Source: Spongiibacteraceae bacterium
Lineage (GTDB): Bacteria; Pseudomonadota; Gammaproteobacteria; Pseudomonadales; Dasaniaceae
Length of the DNA: 64,000 bases
Assembly: GCA_028280715.1 (NCBI GenBank)
Contig: JANQLG010000009.1
Location: forward strand, 1 to 64,000
Direction: 5' to 3'
Part shown: positions 22,253 to 32,016 of the stretch, in pieces
Layout: the number at the start of each line of letters is the position of its first letter
How positions within the stretch are numbered: position 1 is the first letter of the stretch
The notes under the pieces: model-generated
Seen by the model: only the letters and a program-made list of their open reading frames with translations
Database searches by the model: none
Told to the model about the DNA's origin: nothing
Made by a program: the position numbers and the translations under genes

Positions 22253-22455
22253 ATCTGTGCAGATATAAATAAGGCTAAAAACTTAGAATACAAAACTCTC
22301 TTACTCAATGAACAAAGTAGCAGCATCTTTGCGCCGATGCCAAACCCATTACAACAAAACCTATTTTTAATTTCAGATGAAACAGATATACACCACTGAT
22401 AGAATTGCGCGCCTTATGTTCTATCATTTAAGTTTTTACACACCGCCAGAATCGA

Positions 22456-23172
22456 ATGGATATTAATCAGTACTATATAGAAGAAGACGGAAACATCCGC
22501 TTTACTCGTCAACAAGCCAGCAATTTCGCTAAAGACATCGCCGACGATTTCAACCCACTGCATGATATCGATGCCAAACGGTTCTGTGTTCCTGGTGATT
22601 TGCTTTTTGCTTTAATTCTCTGCAAATACGGCATCACCAAGCATATGCAGTTTACCTTTTCAGGCATGGTGACGGATGAAGTCACTTTGCTATTGCCAGA
22701 GGAAGCACCCCATATTTCAATACAAGGTACCAACGGCAAAGAGTATTTAAGTGTTGAGCATACCGGTGACAACTCCAATGATGATTCGCTCATTAAAAGC
22801 CTGACTGAAAGCTATGTAACCTTTTCAGGTCATACCTTTCCGCACATCCTTATCCCATTAATGACCGAGAAAGATGTGATGATCAACCCAGATCGCCCCA
22901 TGGTCATGTATCACAGCATGCTTATCGATCTGGACGAGCTCGCTCTTAGTAATGTGGAATTAAAACTGGATGAGGAAAAAACCATCTTTAAGATGGAAGG
23001 TAAACGAGGAAATGTATGCTTAGCCTTCAATCTTACCAACGACGGTAAAGTTATTGGCCGGGGAGAAAAGCATATGGTGGTCAGCGGCCTCAAACCTTAT
23101 GAGAAAACAGTGGTAGACAAGGTCAGCGAAGACTACGCACTTTGGAAAAAAGCCTATCACTCTGAAGACTAA
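22456..23172 (+). CDS. DUF3581 family protein, hot-dog-fold-like
   Basis: The 238-residue protein matches what I recall of DUF3581, a conserved gammaproteobacterial family of unknown function. The N-terminal segment DDFNPLHDIDAKRFCVPGD resembles the DxNPxH catalytic motif of MaoC-type hot-dog hydratases, so a CoA- or ACP-thioester-related role is possible but inferred. No signal peptide or membrane helix is seen. It is transcribed away from the dcw cluster and is followed by a convergent aminotransferase gene. The ribosome site is weak. Confidence 0.8.
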   Translation: MDINQYYIEEDGNIRFTRQQASNFAKDIADDFNPLHDIDAKRFCVPGDLLFALILCKYGITKHMQFTFSGMVTDEVTLLLPEEAPHISIQGTNGKEYLSVEHTGDNSNDDSLIKSLTESYVTFSGHTFPHILIPLMTEKDVMINPDRPMVMYHSMLIDLDELALSNVELKLDEEKTIFKMEGKRGNVCLAFNLTNDGKVIGRGEKHMVVSGLKPYEKTVVDKVSEDYALWKKAYHSED

Positions 23173-23276
23173 AGCAAGCCTGAGATATTGCTTACTTCAC
23201 CTGCTTTCGCTCACTTTCGCCGGCTTTTGCCTACTCTCGACAGAAACCAGGTGAAGCCATTTTGTAATCAGAAACA

Positions 23277-24452
23277 TTAACTATAGACAGCCATTGCAGC
23301 TGGTACTGCGACACCCTGATTAATGGCGGCACCTTGAGCTGCCAACACACTTTCAAGTGCAGACAAACACAGCAAAACATTGGTCTGATTACAGGCATGC
23401 CCCATCAGCCCTATGCGCCAAGCTTTACCTGCTAACGCACCCAAACCTGCGCCAATTTCCAGGTTGTACCTGGATAACAATTCTGAACGCACTACAGCAT
23501 CATCGACACCTTCAGGAATCGCAATCAGGTTTAATTGTGGCAACCGGCTTTCCACAGCAACCACCATCGACAGGCCCATTGCCTCCAAACCGGCAACTAA
23601 CGCCTTATGATGTAATTGATGGCGCTGCCAGGCATTTTCCAGCCCCTCATCCTTCAACATCACCAATGCTTCATGTAATGCATACATGGCATTAACAGGA
23701 GCCGTGTGATGGTAAGCGCGCTTGGTATTCCCCCCCCAATATCCCATCACTAATTGCATATCCAGAAACCAACTCTGTACTTTATGCTCACGACTACTGA
23801 TTCGTTCTACTGCTCTTGGCCCAAAACTCACTGGCGATATACCTGGCACACAGGACAGACATTTTTGGGTACCGGAATACACGGCATCGATACCCCAGCC
23901 ATCGACATCTATTTCAATACCACCTAAAGATGTCACCGTATCGACAATCGTCAACGCATCATTATCTCTGGCTAACTGACACAAGGCCTTGGCATCACTC
24001 TCAACGCCAGTGGATGTCTCCGCATGGACAAAAGCCAATATCGACACATCTGGATGCTGCGCAAAAGCATCAGCCACTTTGTTAACGTCAATGGGCTTAC
24101 CCCATTCATCTTCAACCATAACAGCAGTTCCGCCAGCACGCTCTACGTTCTCCTTCATGCGGCCACCGAATACGCCGTTTTGGCACACAATGACTTTATC
24201 ACCAGGCGAAACCAGGTTAACAAAACATGCTTCCATGCCCGCTGAACCCGGCGCAGATACCGGCAATGTTAGTTCATTCTCAGTTTTGAAGGCATATTGC
24301 AACAGGCCCTTAATCTCATCCATCAAACCAATAAATTCAGGGTCCAAATGACCAATAGTCGGCCGCCCCAGCGCCTCTAATACACGAGGACTAACATCTG
24401 AAGGGCCAGGCCCCATCAATGTGCGCTGTGATGGATGAAAACTCTGAGACAT
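23277..24452 (-). CDS. Class V aminotransferase, alanine/serine--glyoxylate (pyruvate) type
   Basis: A PLP-dependent aminotransferase of 391 residues, most like alanine-glyoxylate or serine-pyruvate aminotransferases. The N-terminal MGPGPSDVSPRVLEALGRPTIGHLDP stretch is diagnostic of this family, and the PLP lysine is in SGTQKCLSCVPGISP. The aspartate that contacts the PLP ring is in TIVDTVTSLGG. AGGAG lies 7 nt before the ATG. It probably acts in glyoxylate/glycine-serine metabolism; the exact amino donor cannot be told from sequence. Confidence 0.9.
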   Translation of the reverse strand: MSQSFHPSQRTLMGPGPSDVSPRVLEALGRPTIGHLDPEFIGLMDEIKGLLQYAFKTENELTLPVSAPGSAGMEACFVNLVSPGDKVIVCQNGVFGGRMKENVERAGGTAVMVEDEWGKPIDVNKVADAFAQHPDVSILAFVHAETSTGVESDAKALCQLARDNDALTIVDTVTSLGGIEIDVDGWGIDAVYSGTQKCLSCVPGISPVSFGPRAVERISSREHKVQSWFLDMQLVMGYWGGNTKRAYHHTAPVNAMYALHEALVMLKDEGLENAWQRHQLHHKALVAGLEAMGLSMVVAVESRLPQLNLIAIPEGVDDAVVRSELLSRYNLEIGAGLGALAGKAWRIGLMGHACNQTNVLLCLSALESVLAAQGAAINQGVAVPAAMAVYS

Positions 24453-24594
24453 AGGAAACTCCTAAAAACTAATGTCAAAATAGATTGATTAAACCGTGAC
24501 CTAACCGAAAAGGGCGTAAAAGGTAGCAGCTTTCGGCCCGTGAAAAAACCACTTTGCGCAGTTAATCACGAGAATTAAGCAATGACAGTCAAAC

Positions 24595-25323
24595 CTAACT
24601 CTTGTCCAGACGCCAGCCATCCGCATATCGCCAGATACGATGTCGTGCTCCAGAAGCGTCAACCTGACCGGAATCGTAACCGGAATCTCCTGGTAATAGC
24701 GTCACCGGCACCTCACCGGCATGAACTACTTTAGGCAAATATTCGGCGATTGGTCTGTCTCTATACATAGCCAACATCTCTGCGACATTCGAGCATTCCG
24801 ACAATTCGGTTAAGGTAACGAAGGTAGGTGGTAACATTTCGATCCGGCCACATCGATGATCTGCCAGCGCAACTTCGGGTAGATACCATCGATGCTCAAG
24901 TATCTCTCCACCGCATACCTGAACATTGTCATTTCCTTTATGAGCTTCTCCGACAAAAAACCAGGTAGAAAAGCGTTTAGGTTGACCGACCGGCGTAGTC
25001 CAATGGGAAAAATGTAAAAGGTCATCTTTCTCTATCTTTAGCTGCGTCTCTTCTTCCAATTCTCTGGTAGCCGCACGACGGGCAACCGTCTCGATATTTT
25101 CCTCTTCAGACCCATGATCTTCACAATCAATCTTTCCTCCAGGAAATACCCAAGCTCCGCCTGCAACTCTGACTTGATCTGAACGCCGCAACATTAATAC
25201 CTCAAGCCCTGATAGGCCATTTCGAATCAATACTATCGTCGCCGATGGAATAAGTGCCGTCATAACATAACCATAAATTTCAGAATTAACGAGATCGGAA
25301 AAGCACTCAAAAACACCCTTCAC
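24595..25323 (-). CDS. Nudix hydrolase (NUDT19-like)
   Basis: This is a predicted Mg-dependent nucleoside-diphosphate-linked hydrolase. The Nudix core is GGAWVFPGGKIDCED followed, after an insertion longer than in the canonical box, by AATRELEEETQL, which supplies the REUxEE catalytic residues. That extended box is typical of NUDT19/CoA-diphosphatase-like proteins. The GTG at 25323 has GAGGTGGAGG immediately upstream; an internal ATG at 25263 has no ribosome site. The substrate is not known. Confidence 0.85.
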   Translation of the reverse strand: MKGVFECFSDLVNSEIYGYVMTALIPSATIVLIRNGLSGLEVLMLRRSDQVRVAGGAWVFPGGKIDCEDHGSEEENIETVARRAATRELEEETQLKIEKDDLLHFSHWTTPVGQPKRFSTWFFVGEAHKGNDNVQVCGGEILEHRWYLPEVALADHRCGRIEMLPPTFVTLTELSECSNVAEMLAMYRDRPIAEYLPKVVHAGEVPVTLLPGDSGYDSGQVDASGARHRIWRYADGWRLDKS

Positions 25324-25458
25324 CCTCCACCTCGATCCTCAGGAATAAAAGCATTAGATTTCAAAACTTTAAGCTGCGATATTATCAAAATAAGCTACAT
25401 TAATTACTGATAATCAAAAACTGCACTAAAACGCATATTGCCTGGGACTGCTCTTCAG

Positions 25459-27702
25459 ATGGAATTATTACAGCACTGCCAAAGCCATTCAGAAAAATAC
25501 TATGGCGAACTGTTGCATGCAGCTGAAAAGACGCTGGAAGACACGCTGTTCAAACAGGCCGAATCCTGCACATCCAACGAAGACCAACGCCGGTATTTTG
25601 AGGCCATGCAGGAGCTTAAAAATAATAGTGGCGCAATGCATGCTGTGTTTGGCAAAAGGCTAAATAAGCGCTTTGATGATTTTATTCATGGCCGCGATGA
25701 AGAAGCCTCCCTCGATAGCCATCTTAATATCGGTGATCTGTCATTGGTCAAGCGTGAAGAACTTGAAGATGAACTAGCAATTTCCGTTATCGTATCGAAG
25801 GGTAATAGTCGCAACTCTGAATCCCTCTGGAAACTGAATCGTCGATTAGCTGTTATCCGCGGCGGTAAAAGTGTCAGCGACGAAACCAACCCCTTTGGAC
25901 CTGCGGCAGTATGCGATGCTATTCATGCAGCGGTATCATTGCTAAATGTCGACGACAAATCCCGCATTCTAATCTACAAGCAATTGGGAAAAGTTTTTGT
26001 TGTCAGTTTTTCCAAAGAACTATGCGCCCTAAATGATCTGTTAGTTGAGAAAGGAATTTTACCCAATCTCAAATTCTCACTGAGCAACAGGGAACAAACG
26101 ACAACATCACAGCCTTCAGAAGGAGACGAAGCATCTGCCAACTCAACTACCGAATCACTCATAGAATCCGCAACAAGTATTGCCCACCAACAGGAACTGT
26201 ATCAATCCATACGAACTCTACAGACAAGCCTGCAATCTCGTACAGAACCACGAACCGAAACAGCAGGGGGTGTAAGCCTTAAAGGGCTAGATACTAGTGG
26301 AACAGGAGGTATAGATACTTTCTCTGCGATTGATTACGCCTTAACACTTAGCGCAATCCAACAATCACAAGCATTATTAGCCGCAGCAAAAAGCAACCAA
26401 CCGCTTTCGGCGGACCTAGTCGAAAGTAAATTTGTTGACCAATTACAAAAACAGGCCAAGGACGATGGCCATCATAAAATGTCTCAAGACGATGCCGATA
26501 CCGTCGATTTGGTTGGCATGATTTTCCGCTACATGCTGGATGATTCAAAGCTACACGATGTCGTAAAGTCCATGCTCAGTCACCTGCATACCCCTTATTT
26601 AAAGCTGGCATTAATGGACAAAAGCTTCCTGGATAATTATCAGCACAATGCCCGCATATTGCTGAATACAATGGCAGACGTCGGCGGCCGCTGGGTAAAA
26701 GATGAAGACGACCGAACCGTATTGCCCAAAATCAAAACGACTGTTGAAAATGTCTTAAAAGGCTTTGTGGATGACGTCACCATTTTTGATCGATTATTAG
26801 AAGATTTCTCGCGCTTTAAGGATAACCTTGAGAAACGCGCGCAAATGGTGGAAAAACGTAATACAGAAGCCCAACAAGGTTTGGAAAAACTCGAAATTTC
26901 TAAACAGAAGGCTATGGATGAAGTGGTACTGCGCCTGGAAAAAGCCGATGTACCACCTTTGGCACAGGATTTATTACGCCAGCCATGGTGTGATTTCCTG
27001 GCTTTTAATTTACTTCGCCATGGCGAAGACAGCCTGACCTGGGCGTCGGCATTAAAAGTGTTAGACGGTGTCGTTTGGAGTGTGCGACCAGATCAGGCGG
27101 TTGATAGCAAAGAAGATTTGCATAGGCGACAAATCGAGCTGGACCAAACGGTAGCAGAAGGGTTAACAACCATCGGCTATGACAAAGAAGCCTCGAAGAA
27201 TTTACTCGAATCCCTTCGAGAAGCACAGGAACTCATTTTCCACGGCGCAGTGATGGATGAAGTCAAGGAAAGTCAGGCTCAGTCAGATCATAAAGTCAGC
27301 GCAGCCACTGCGGCGCCCAAAGAAACGGATAAAAAACCTACCGAGAGCGCCATAACGCGACAAATGGCAAAACAAAAAACGCGCGAGGCCGCCAGAGATG
27401 ATGGCCCACCGCTCAGCGATGAAGAGCGCTCCATGATCGATACACTCAAGGAAATAGCCTTCGGTACCTGGTTTGAATTTGACCGTGAAACCAACACAGC
27501 TTTATTAAAACTGGCTTGGTTCAGTAAGGTTACAGCGCATTATATGTTTGTCGATCAGTCTGGCGTCAAACAGGCCGTAGAAACTCAAAACAATCTGGCC
27601 AGAGGGATGTGTGCTGGCAACATCCGGATTGTTCAGCCTTCGAAAAAGTCTTTTATGGAGCGCGCTTTGGAGGCGGTGTTCAATAAACTCAAACTGTCAT
27701 AG
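25459..27702 (+). CDS. DUF1631 family protein
   Basis: A long (747-residue) soluble, largely helical protein that I recognise as DUF1631, a family found in Pseudomonas and relatives. Some databases label such proteins thymidine phosphorylase; nothing in this sequence supports that. Visible features are charged helical segments, a coiled-coil-like part (KRAQMVEKRNTEAQQGLEKL) and a low-complexity linker near TAAPKETDKKPTESA. The frame also opens at a TTG at 25438 (754 residues); the ATG at 25459 is preferred. Function unknown. Confidence 0.8.
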   Translation: MELLQHCQSHSEKYYGELLHAAEKTLEDTLFKQAESCTSNEDQRRYFEAMQELKNNSGAMHAVFGKRLNKRFDDFIHGRDEEASLDSHLNIGDLSLVKREELEDELAISVIVSKGNSRNSESLWKLNRRLAVIRGGKSVSDETNPFGPAAVCDAIHAAVSLLNVDDKSRILIYKQLGKVFVVSFSKELCALNDLLVEKGILPNLKFSLSNREQTTTSQPSEGDEASANSTTESLIESATSIAHQQELYQSIRTLQTSLQSRTEPRTETAGGVSLKGLDTSGTGGIDTFSAIDYALTLSAIQQSQALLAAAKSNQPLSADLVESKFVDQLQKQAKDDGHHKMSQDDADTVDLVGMIFRYMLDDSKLHDVVKSMLSHLHTPYLKLALMDKSFLDNYQHNARILLNTMADVGGRWVKDEDDRTVLPKIKTTVENVLKGFVDDVTIFDRLLEDFSRFKDNLEKRAQMVEKRNTEAQQGLEKLEISKQKAMDEVVLRLEKADVPPLAQDLLRQPWCDFLAFNLLRHGEDSLTWASALKVLDGVVWSVRPDQAVDSKEDLHRRQIELDQTVAEGLTTIGYDKEASKNLLESLREAQELIFHGAVMDEVKESQAQSDHKVSAATAAPKETDKKPTESAITRQMAKQKTREAARDDGPPLSDEERSMIDTLKEIAFGTWFEFDRETNTALLKLAWFSKVTAHYMFVDQSGVKQAVETQNNLARGMCAGNIRIVQPSKKSFMERALEAVFNKLKLS

Positions 27703-27727
27703 CTCGTTTAAAATCGATCACACCTCA

Positions 27728-28222
27728 TTAAAGTAACGGCTTATTGCGAATATCTTCTATAGCTTGTTCAAGATCAGCATACGCTTTGCGTACATCGACT
27801 CTAATGCCCACTTCGGCCTTACGGGATATCTGGGTAACAGGAAAAATAAAATCCTTTTCAAAACCTGGCACCTGCAAAGCACGGGAGCGACCATATCTAT
27901 CAATGTAAACTGTCCAAATTAAACCACGCTCACTTTTAAGTAATTCTCCGAGTACAAAGCCCATGGCCTGTAACTGCGCCACCTGCTCCTGACCAACAAT
28001 GCCGTCGTCCAGCAGACGCTGCAAGACTGCCAAATCGTTATCCTTTTTACCATTTAATACACGTCCAAAATGTCTGCGAGCCAATTCATCAAGTCCATTA
28101 CGCTGATCCTGCATATAACTTCTATCGATGGGTGATAGTGGTTCTGAGCGCCAATCCTGAGCATAAGTGGACATGGGTACTAACAAGCAGAACGCCAACA
28201 AAACCACAAAATATCGAATCAC
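27728..28222 (-). CDS. DUF3806 family exported protein
   Basis: This small exported protein (164 residues) has a signal peptide (IRYFVVLLAFCLLVPMSTYAQ, cleavage after the AQ) and a domain matching DUF3806, with the recognisable segment LARRHFGRVLNGKKDNDLAVLQRLLDDG. The open frame extends to a TTG at 28240, but AAGGAG lies 9 nt before the GTG at 28222, which starts the signal peptide directly. Function unknown. It converges with the DUF1631 gene 25 nt away. Confidence 0.82.
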   Translation of the reverse strand: MIRYFVVLLAFCLLVPMSTYAQDWRSEPLSPIDRSYMQDQRNGLDELARRHFGRVLNGKKDNDLAVLQRLLDDGIVGQEQVAQLQAMGFVLGELLKSERGLIWTVYIDRYGRSRALQVPGFEKDFIFPVTQISRKAEVGIRVDVRKAYADLEQAIEDIRNKPLL

Positions 28223-28398
28223 GGTATCACTCTCCTTCAAACTTTTTAAATTAGACAGCTTAAATCACTATTTACTCACAAATATGCCTAAGCATGAGAT
28301 AGCAACTCAAAGTAGATAATAGATTTTATAATGCCAACAAAAATTATACTTGTTACTCATCAATAAAATGCCTTTCTCAGTTTTTTTTGACAACAAAA

Positions 28399-28416
28399 TG
28401 TAAAGTATACTTGACA
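28399..28416. promoter_or_regulatory. Operator-like palindrome 1 of the membrane protein/XRE pair
   Basis: TGTAAAGTATACTTGACA is a near-perfect dyad around AAGTATACTT. Its right half contains the -35 hexamer TTGACA of the promoter at 28411-28439. It probably binds the XRE-family regulator encoded at the end of the operon (inference). Confidence 0.55.
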
Positions 28417-28439
28417 AAAATTCCTGCCCCACCTACCAT
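28411..28439 (+). promoter_or_regulatory. Sigma-70-type promoter of the membrane protein/XRE operon
   Basis: A perfect TTGACA (28411-28416) is followed after 17 nt by TACCAT (28434-28439). The transcript would cross the second palindrome before the ribosome site TAAGGAGG at 28481-28488. Confidence 0.55.
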
Positions 28440-28442
28440 CAA

Positions 28443-28462
28443 ATGTAAAACAAGCTTTACAT
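28443..28462. promoter_or_regulatory. Operator-like palindrome 2 of the membrane protein/XRE pair
   Basis: ATGTAAAACAAGCTTTACAT has 7-bp perfect arms (ATGTAAA/TTTACAT) and lies next to the expected transcription start. It shares the TGTAAA half-site with palindrome 1; another half-site (AATGTAAAG) occurs at about 29104 just after the XRE gene. Confidence 0.55.
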
Positions 28463-28493
28463 ATATATTTAATGCAAATCTAAGGAGGCAAAA

Positions 28494-28883
28494 ATGATGA
28501 AGACCATGGAAAAACGAAATTTTATCCAATTTGTAGCAGGTATGACTGGTTACAGCATCCTTTTAGGAGTGAGTATGTCTGTCATTGATTCGGGCAACAT
28601 CGAACCAATATGGCAATACATGTTTGCACTATTGCCATTACTGCCATTCTCCGTCGCTCTATCTGCGATTATTTCCACGGTAAGGAATATGGATGAGTTA
28701 CAAAAGCAAATCCAACTTGAAGCAATACTTTATGCTGCATTGATTACAGGAGCGATAGCAACTTGTTTAGGCCTTCTTGAGGCAAATGAGCTGATTGCGC
28801 ACCTACCCATCATATGGATACCGGCAGCGATGATTTTGATCTGGGGAACCGCTTCAGCATTAATTGCTCGTCGGTATGGATAG
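28494..28883 (+). CDS. Small four-helix inner-membrane protein
   Basis: The 129-residue protein has four hydrophobic segments (about 14-33, 40-60, 77-95 and 103-123) separated by short charged loops. It has a strong ribosome site (GGAGG, 5 nt before the first of two ATGs). Proteins of this kind are commonly encoded just before a short XRE regulator, as here, with an 8-nt overlap. The function is unknown; a membrane partner or target of the regulator is a reasonable guess. Confidence 0.8.
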   Translation: MMKTMEKRNFIQFVAGMTGYSILLGVSMSVIDSGNIEPIWQYMFALLPLLPFSVALSAIISTVRNMDELQKQIQLEAILYAALITGAIATCLGLLEANELIAHLPIIWIPAAMILIWGTASALIARRYG

Positions 28884-29085
28884 TCGAAAGCCAATGAAAA
28901 ATATTTTAAAGCAATTAAGAAATGAACATGAATGGTCACAGCAAACCCTGGCCGAAAAAGTTGGCGTCTCCAGACAAACAATTATTGCGATAGAGAAAGG
29001 AAAATATGACCCAAGCCTGCCATTGGCATTTAAGCTAGCAAGCAGCCTACAAGTGACTATCGAAGATATATTTATTCCCGATTAA
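28876..29085 (+). CDS. XRE-family helix-turn-helix regulator
   Basis: A 69-residue DNA-binding protein made of one HTH_3 domain: LKQLRNEHEWSQQTLAEKVG, then SRQTIIAIEKGKYDPSLPLA. The family typically starts at MKN, so the ATG at 28894 (63 residues) is an alternative; the ATG at 28876 overlaps the preceding stop and would be translationally coupled. It probably represses its own operon through the palindromes at 28399-28462. Confidence 0.88.
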   Translation: MDSRKPMKNILKQLRNEHEWSQQTLAEKVGVSRQTIIAIEKGKYDPSLPLAFKLASSLQVTIEDIFIPD

Positions 29086-29226
29086 GCTGAAATCAATGCG
29101 CATAATGTAAAGTAACTGGCGATATCCAGCTAAATCTGTAACCAGCGCTTGAGCTTACCGGAAGCGGTCAGTACCATTACGCATCGCAATTTTGATCAGC
29201 AAGATAATCCCTCTCGGAGATAGTGA

Positions 29227-30105
29227 ATGATAACCGGCAGTATGGTTGCGTTAGTAACCCCAATGACCACCAGCGGCGATATCGATTGGCCCGCCCTGAG
29301 AAAACTGGTGGACTTCCATCTCCAGGAAGGTACTCACGCGATTGTAGCAGTAGGCACTACCGGCGAATCAGCCACTTTAAGCGTCGCTGAACATTGTATG
29401 GTCATTAAACATGTGGTCGATCAGGTTAATGGCCAAATACCCGTCATTGCCGGTACCGGCTCCAATAGTCCTCATGAGGCAATTGAACTTACCAATGAAG
29501 CCCGTGTAGCCGGTGTCGACGCCTGTTTACTTGTTACACCCTATTACAACAAACCCACTCAAGAGGGCTTGTACCTATTCCATAAATATATTGCGGAGCG
29601 AGTTGCCATCCCTCAAATTCTCTATAACGTGCCCGGCCGCACAGCCTGTGATATGTATAATGACACCGTCGACCGGTTAGCCAATATCGACAATATTATC
29701 GGTATCAAAGATGCCACTGGTGATCTTGAGCGCGGTAAAGATTTAATCGAGCGCTGTTCAGATCGGATAGCCATTTATTCCGGCGATGACCCAACAGCAG
29801 CTGAATTAATATTGCTGGGCGGCAAAGGCGATATCTCTGTAACTGCCAATATCGCCCCTAAATTAATGTCACAACTGTGTGAAGCAGCCTTGGCTGGAAA
29901 TACTGAATTAACTCGCCGGCTTTCCGACCAGCTGATGCCTGTACACAACAATCTTTTTCTGGAATCCAACCCTATTCCAGTCAAATGGGCTCTTGCTGAA
30001 ATGGGCTATTTACAACAAGCTGGTATTCGCTTACCACTTACCCCTTTTAGTGCTTCAGAGCAGCCTAAACTTCGCAGCGCCATGCAACAAACCGGCATTC
30101 TGTAG
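29227..30105 (+). CDS. dapA: 4-hydroxy-tetrahydrodipicolinate synthase DapA
   Basis: DapA condenses pyruvate and aspartate semialdehyde in the lysine/meso-DAP pathway. The Schiff-base lysine is K161 (GIKDATGD), with T44, T45 (GTTGES), Y133 and R138 (ILYNVPGR) at the same positions as in E. coli. The 292-residue length is exact. CGGAG precedes the ATG by about 9 nt. It is followed by bamC, the usual gammaproteobacterial order. Confidence 0.98.
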   Translation: MITGSMVALVTPMTTSGDIDWPALRKLVDFHLQEGTHAIVAVGTTGESATLSVAEHCMVIKHVVDQVNGQIPVIAGTGSNSPHEAIELTNEARVAGVDACLLVTPYYNKPTQEGLYLFHKYIAERVAIPQILYNVPGRTACDMYNDTVDRLANIDNIIGIKDATGDLERGKDLIERCSDRIAIYSGDDPTAAELILLGGKGDISVTANIAPKLMSQLCEAALAGNTELTRRLSDQLMPVHNNLFLESNPIPVKWALAEMGYLQQAGIRLPLTPFSASEQPKLRSAMQQTGIL

Positions 30106-30177
30106 GGCTATTATTATAACAACCAGAATTTTTCTCTACGAAAATCCTAGTACGGCACCCTTAATACGGAACCATCA

Positions 30178-31215
30178 ATGAAAGTATTTTTAAAACTGAT
30201 TACTGTCACCTCCCTAGCCTTGACGATGAGCGCTTGTAGCTGGATATTCGGTGACACCTTCCGCGATCGCAGTGACGACTATCGCCAGGCTAAAGTAGAG
30301 CCACCACTGCAACTACCGGATACAATCAAAAACAATGCTATTGGTGATAATTACGCCATCCCGCCCATCAGTGATCGCACCTCTCTAAGCGAAGAATTTG
30401 TACTGCCCCGACCAGAACCACTGGACGATGATATCAACAGAGATGCAGTGCGCATTAACAGCCTAAATGATAGCCGCTGGATTTTAGTTAATGGCTCTCC
30501 AGGGCAAGTATGGCCACGATTACGCGGTTTTCTGAGCCTGAATCAACTTACTGTCAACCGTGCCGATGCCGCCAGCGGCATTATAGAAACAGTATGGCTG
30601 CAACCGCAGGGTGAAGATGCAATCAGAGAACGTTTTCGTATTCGTATCGAACAGGGCGTTCAACGTGCCACCAGTGAAGTCTATGTATTACATGCCGATA
30701 TCCGGGCAGGGCAAGATGACTGGCCCGATCAGTCCAGCAGCCAGGAACGCGAACACATATTAACTGACAACCTCGCACAATATCTTGCCGATAGCGCGGC
30801 GGCAGCGGCCGTTTCCATGTTGGCACAACAAGCTATCGACTCTTCAGGAAAAGTCACGCTAGAGGAAGATAATAGCGGCCAGATCTTCCTTCGTCTGGAT
30901 TTACCCTTCGCCAGAGCCTGGGCTTCGATCGGTTTAGCGCTTGAAAAAGCGGGCTTTAACGTTGACGACTTGAATCGCTCTGAAGGTCTTTACTATCTAA
31001 ACTATGTCGAAGCAAAAGATGAGGATGAACCAGGCTTTTTCCGCTCACTATTTAGTCGTAACAATGAAGAAGCCGAAGGCGAAGACTATCTGCTGACAGT
31101 GAAAAGGCAAAATGCTGAAACCGTCTTAATCACCATTGAACACCAAAGTGGCGAAACTATGGAGCGCAGCGAAGCAGATCACTTACTTAAACGCCTGAAA
31201 CGTCATATCAGTTAA
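30178..31215 (+). CDS. bamC: Outer membrane assembly lipoprotein BamC
   Basis: BamC is a lipoprotein of the BAM complex that inserts beta-barrel proteins into the outer membrane. A lipoprotein signal ends in LTMSAC (Cys20). The unstructured N-terminal part (DDYRQAKVEPPLQLP) that contacts BamD is followed by two helix-grip domains (about 100-210 and 225-345). The acidic insert FSRNNEEAEGEDY in the second domain is a local peculiarity. It lies 72 nt after dapA. Confidence 0.93.
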   Translation: MKVFLKLITVTSLALTMSACSWIFGDTFRDRSDDYRQAKVEPPLQLPDTIKNNAIGDNYAIPPISDRTSLSEEFVLPRPEPLDDDINRDAVRINSLNDSRWILVNGSPGQVWPRLRGFLSLNQLTVNRADAASGIIETVWLQPQGEDAIRERFRIRIEQGVQRATSEVYVLHADIRAGQDDWPDQSSSQEREHILTDNLAQYLADSAAAAAVSMLAQQAIDSSGKVTLEEDNSGQIFLRLDLPFARAWASIGLALEKAGFNVDDLNRSEGLYYLNYVEAKDEDEPGFFRSLFSRNNEEAEGEDYLLTVKRQNAETVLITIEHQSGETMERSEADHLLKRLKRHIS

Positions 31216-31254
31216 TTTTTTGATGGTTCATCATAAAATGGCTCACTATACGCT

Positions 31255-32016
31255 ATGAGTCTACAGTTCGCTTCCCTTGGCAGCGGCAGTCGCGGCAACG
31301 CAACTGTTATTCGCTCTGAAAATGCACTGATTTTAATCGACAACGGTTTCACCATTAAAGAAACCGAACGGCGACTGCAGCAACTGGGACATTCCCCTCA
31401 AGACCTCAGCGCGATTCTAGTCACACACGAACACAGCGATCACATTAAAGGTGTTGCTCCCCTAGCGAGAAAATATCAACTACCGGTTTATCTCACACAC
31501 GGCACAGCCCAATATAACGGCATCAGTCAACTGCACGATTTACATGAGATTAACTTGCATCGACCTTTCGCGGTTGCCGATATCGAGGTCAAACCGGTGG
31601 CAGTCCCACACGATGCCAGAGAACCCTGCCAGTTCGTTGTTTCTTCACAGAATAAAACACTCGGAGTACTGACAGATTTAGGTAGCATTACGCCCTTTGT
31701 CATTGAGCAATACCGGTTGTGCGATGCTTTAATGCTCGAATGCAATCACGACCCCAAGATGTTGGCAACAGGACCTTACCCCCCGTCATTAAAACAACGG
31801 GTAGGCGGTCGCTGGGGACATTTGAGCAACCACCAGGCAGCGGACCTTTTACAAAATATTGAAATTGAAAAACTGGAACACCTGGTGCTGTGTCACATCA
31901 GCGAAAAGAACAACACCGAGGCGCTAGCGCGGGACAGTATTAAGACAATTTACGGAGAGAATAAAACCTTGCATTTAGCCGATCAGGAACAAGGCTTGAC
32001 CTGGTTAGCTATTTAG
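31255..32016 (+). CDS. MBL-fold metal-dependent hydrolase
   Basis: A 253-residue metallo-beta-lactamase-fold protein with the metal site H58-x-H60-x-D62-H63 (THEHSDHIKG) and further ligands in LECNHD and VLCHIS. Its N-terminus FASLGSGSRGNATVI is characteristic of the YycJ-like subgroup found after dapA-bamC in pseudomonads. In that group purC often follows; here cheR converges instead, overlapping by 8 nt. The substrate is unknown, possibly nucleic acid. Confidence 0.88.
   Translation: MSLQFASLGSGSRGNATVIRSENALILIDNGFTIKETERRLQQLGHSPQDLSAILVTHEHSDHIKGVAPLARKYQLPVYLTHGTAQYNGISQLHDLHEINLHRPFAVADIEVKPVAVPHDAREPCQFVVSSQNKTLGVLTDLGSITPFVIEQYRLCDALMLECNHDPKMLATGPYPPSLKQRVGGRWGHLSNHQAADLLQNIEIEKLEHLVLCHISEKNNTEALARDSIKTIYGENKTLHLADQEQGLTWLAI

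Noticed and set aside
23357-24351. Several overlapping plus-strand frames in the aminotransferase gene
   Set aside because: All antisense to a clear PLP enzyme; mutually overlapping in different frames.
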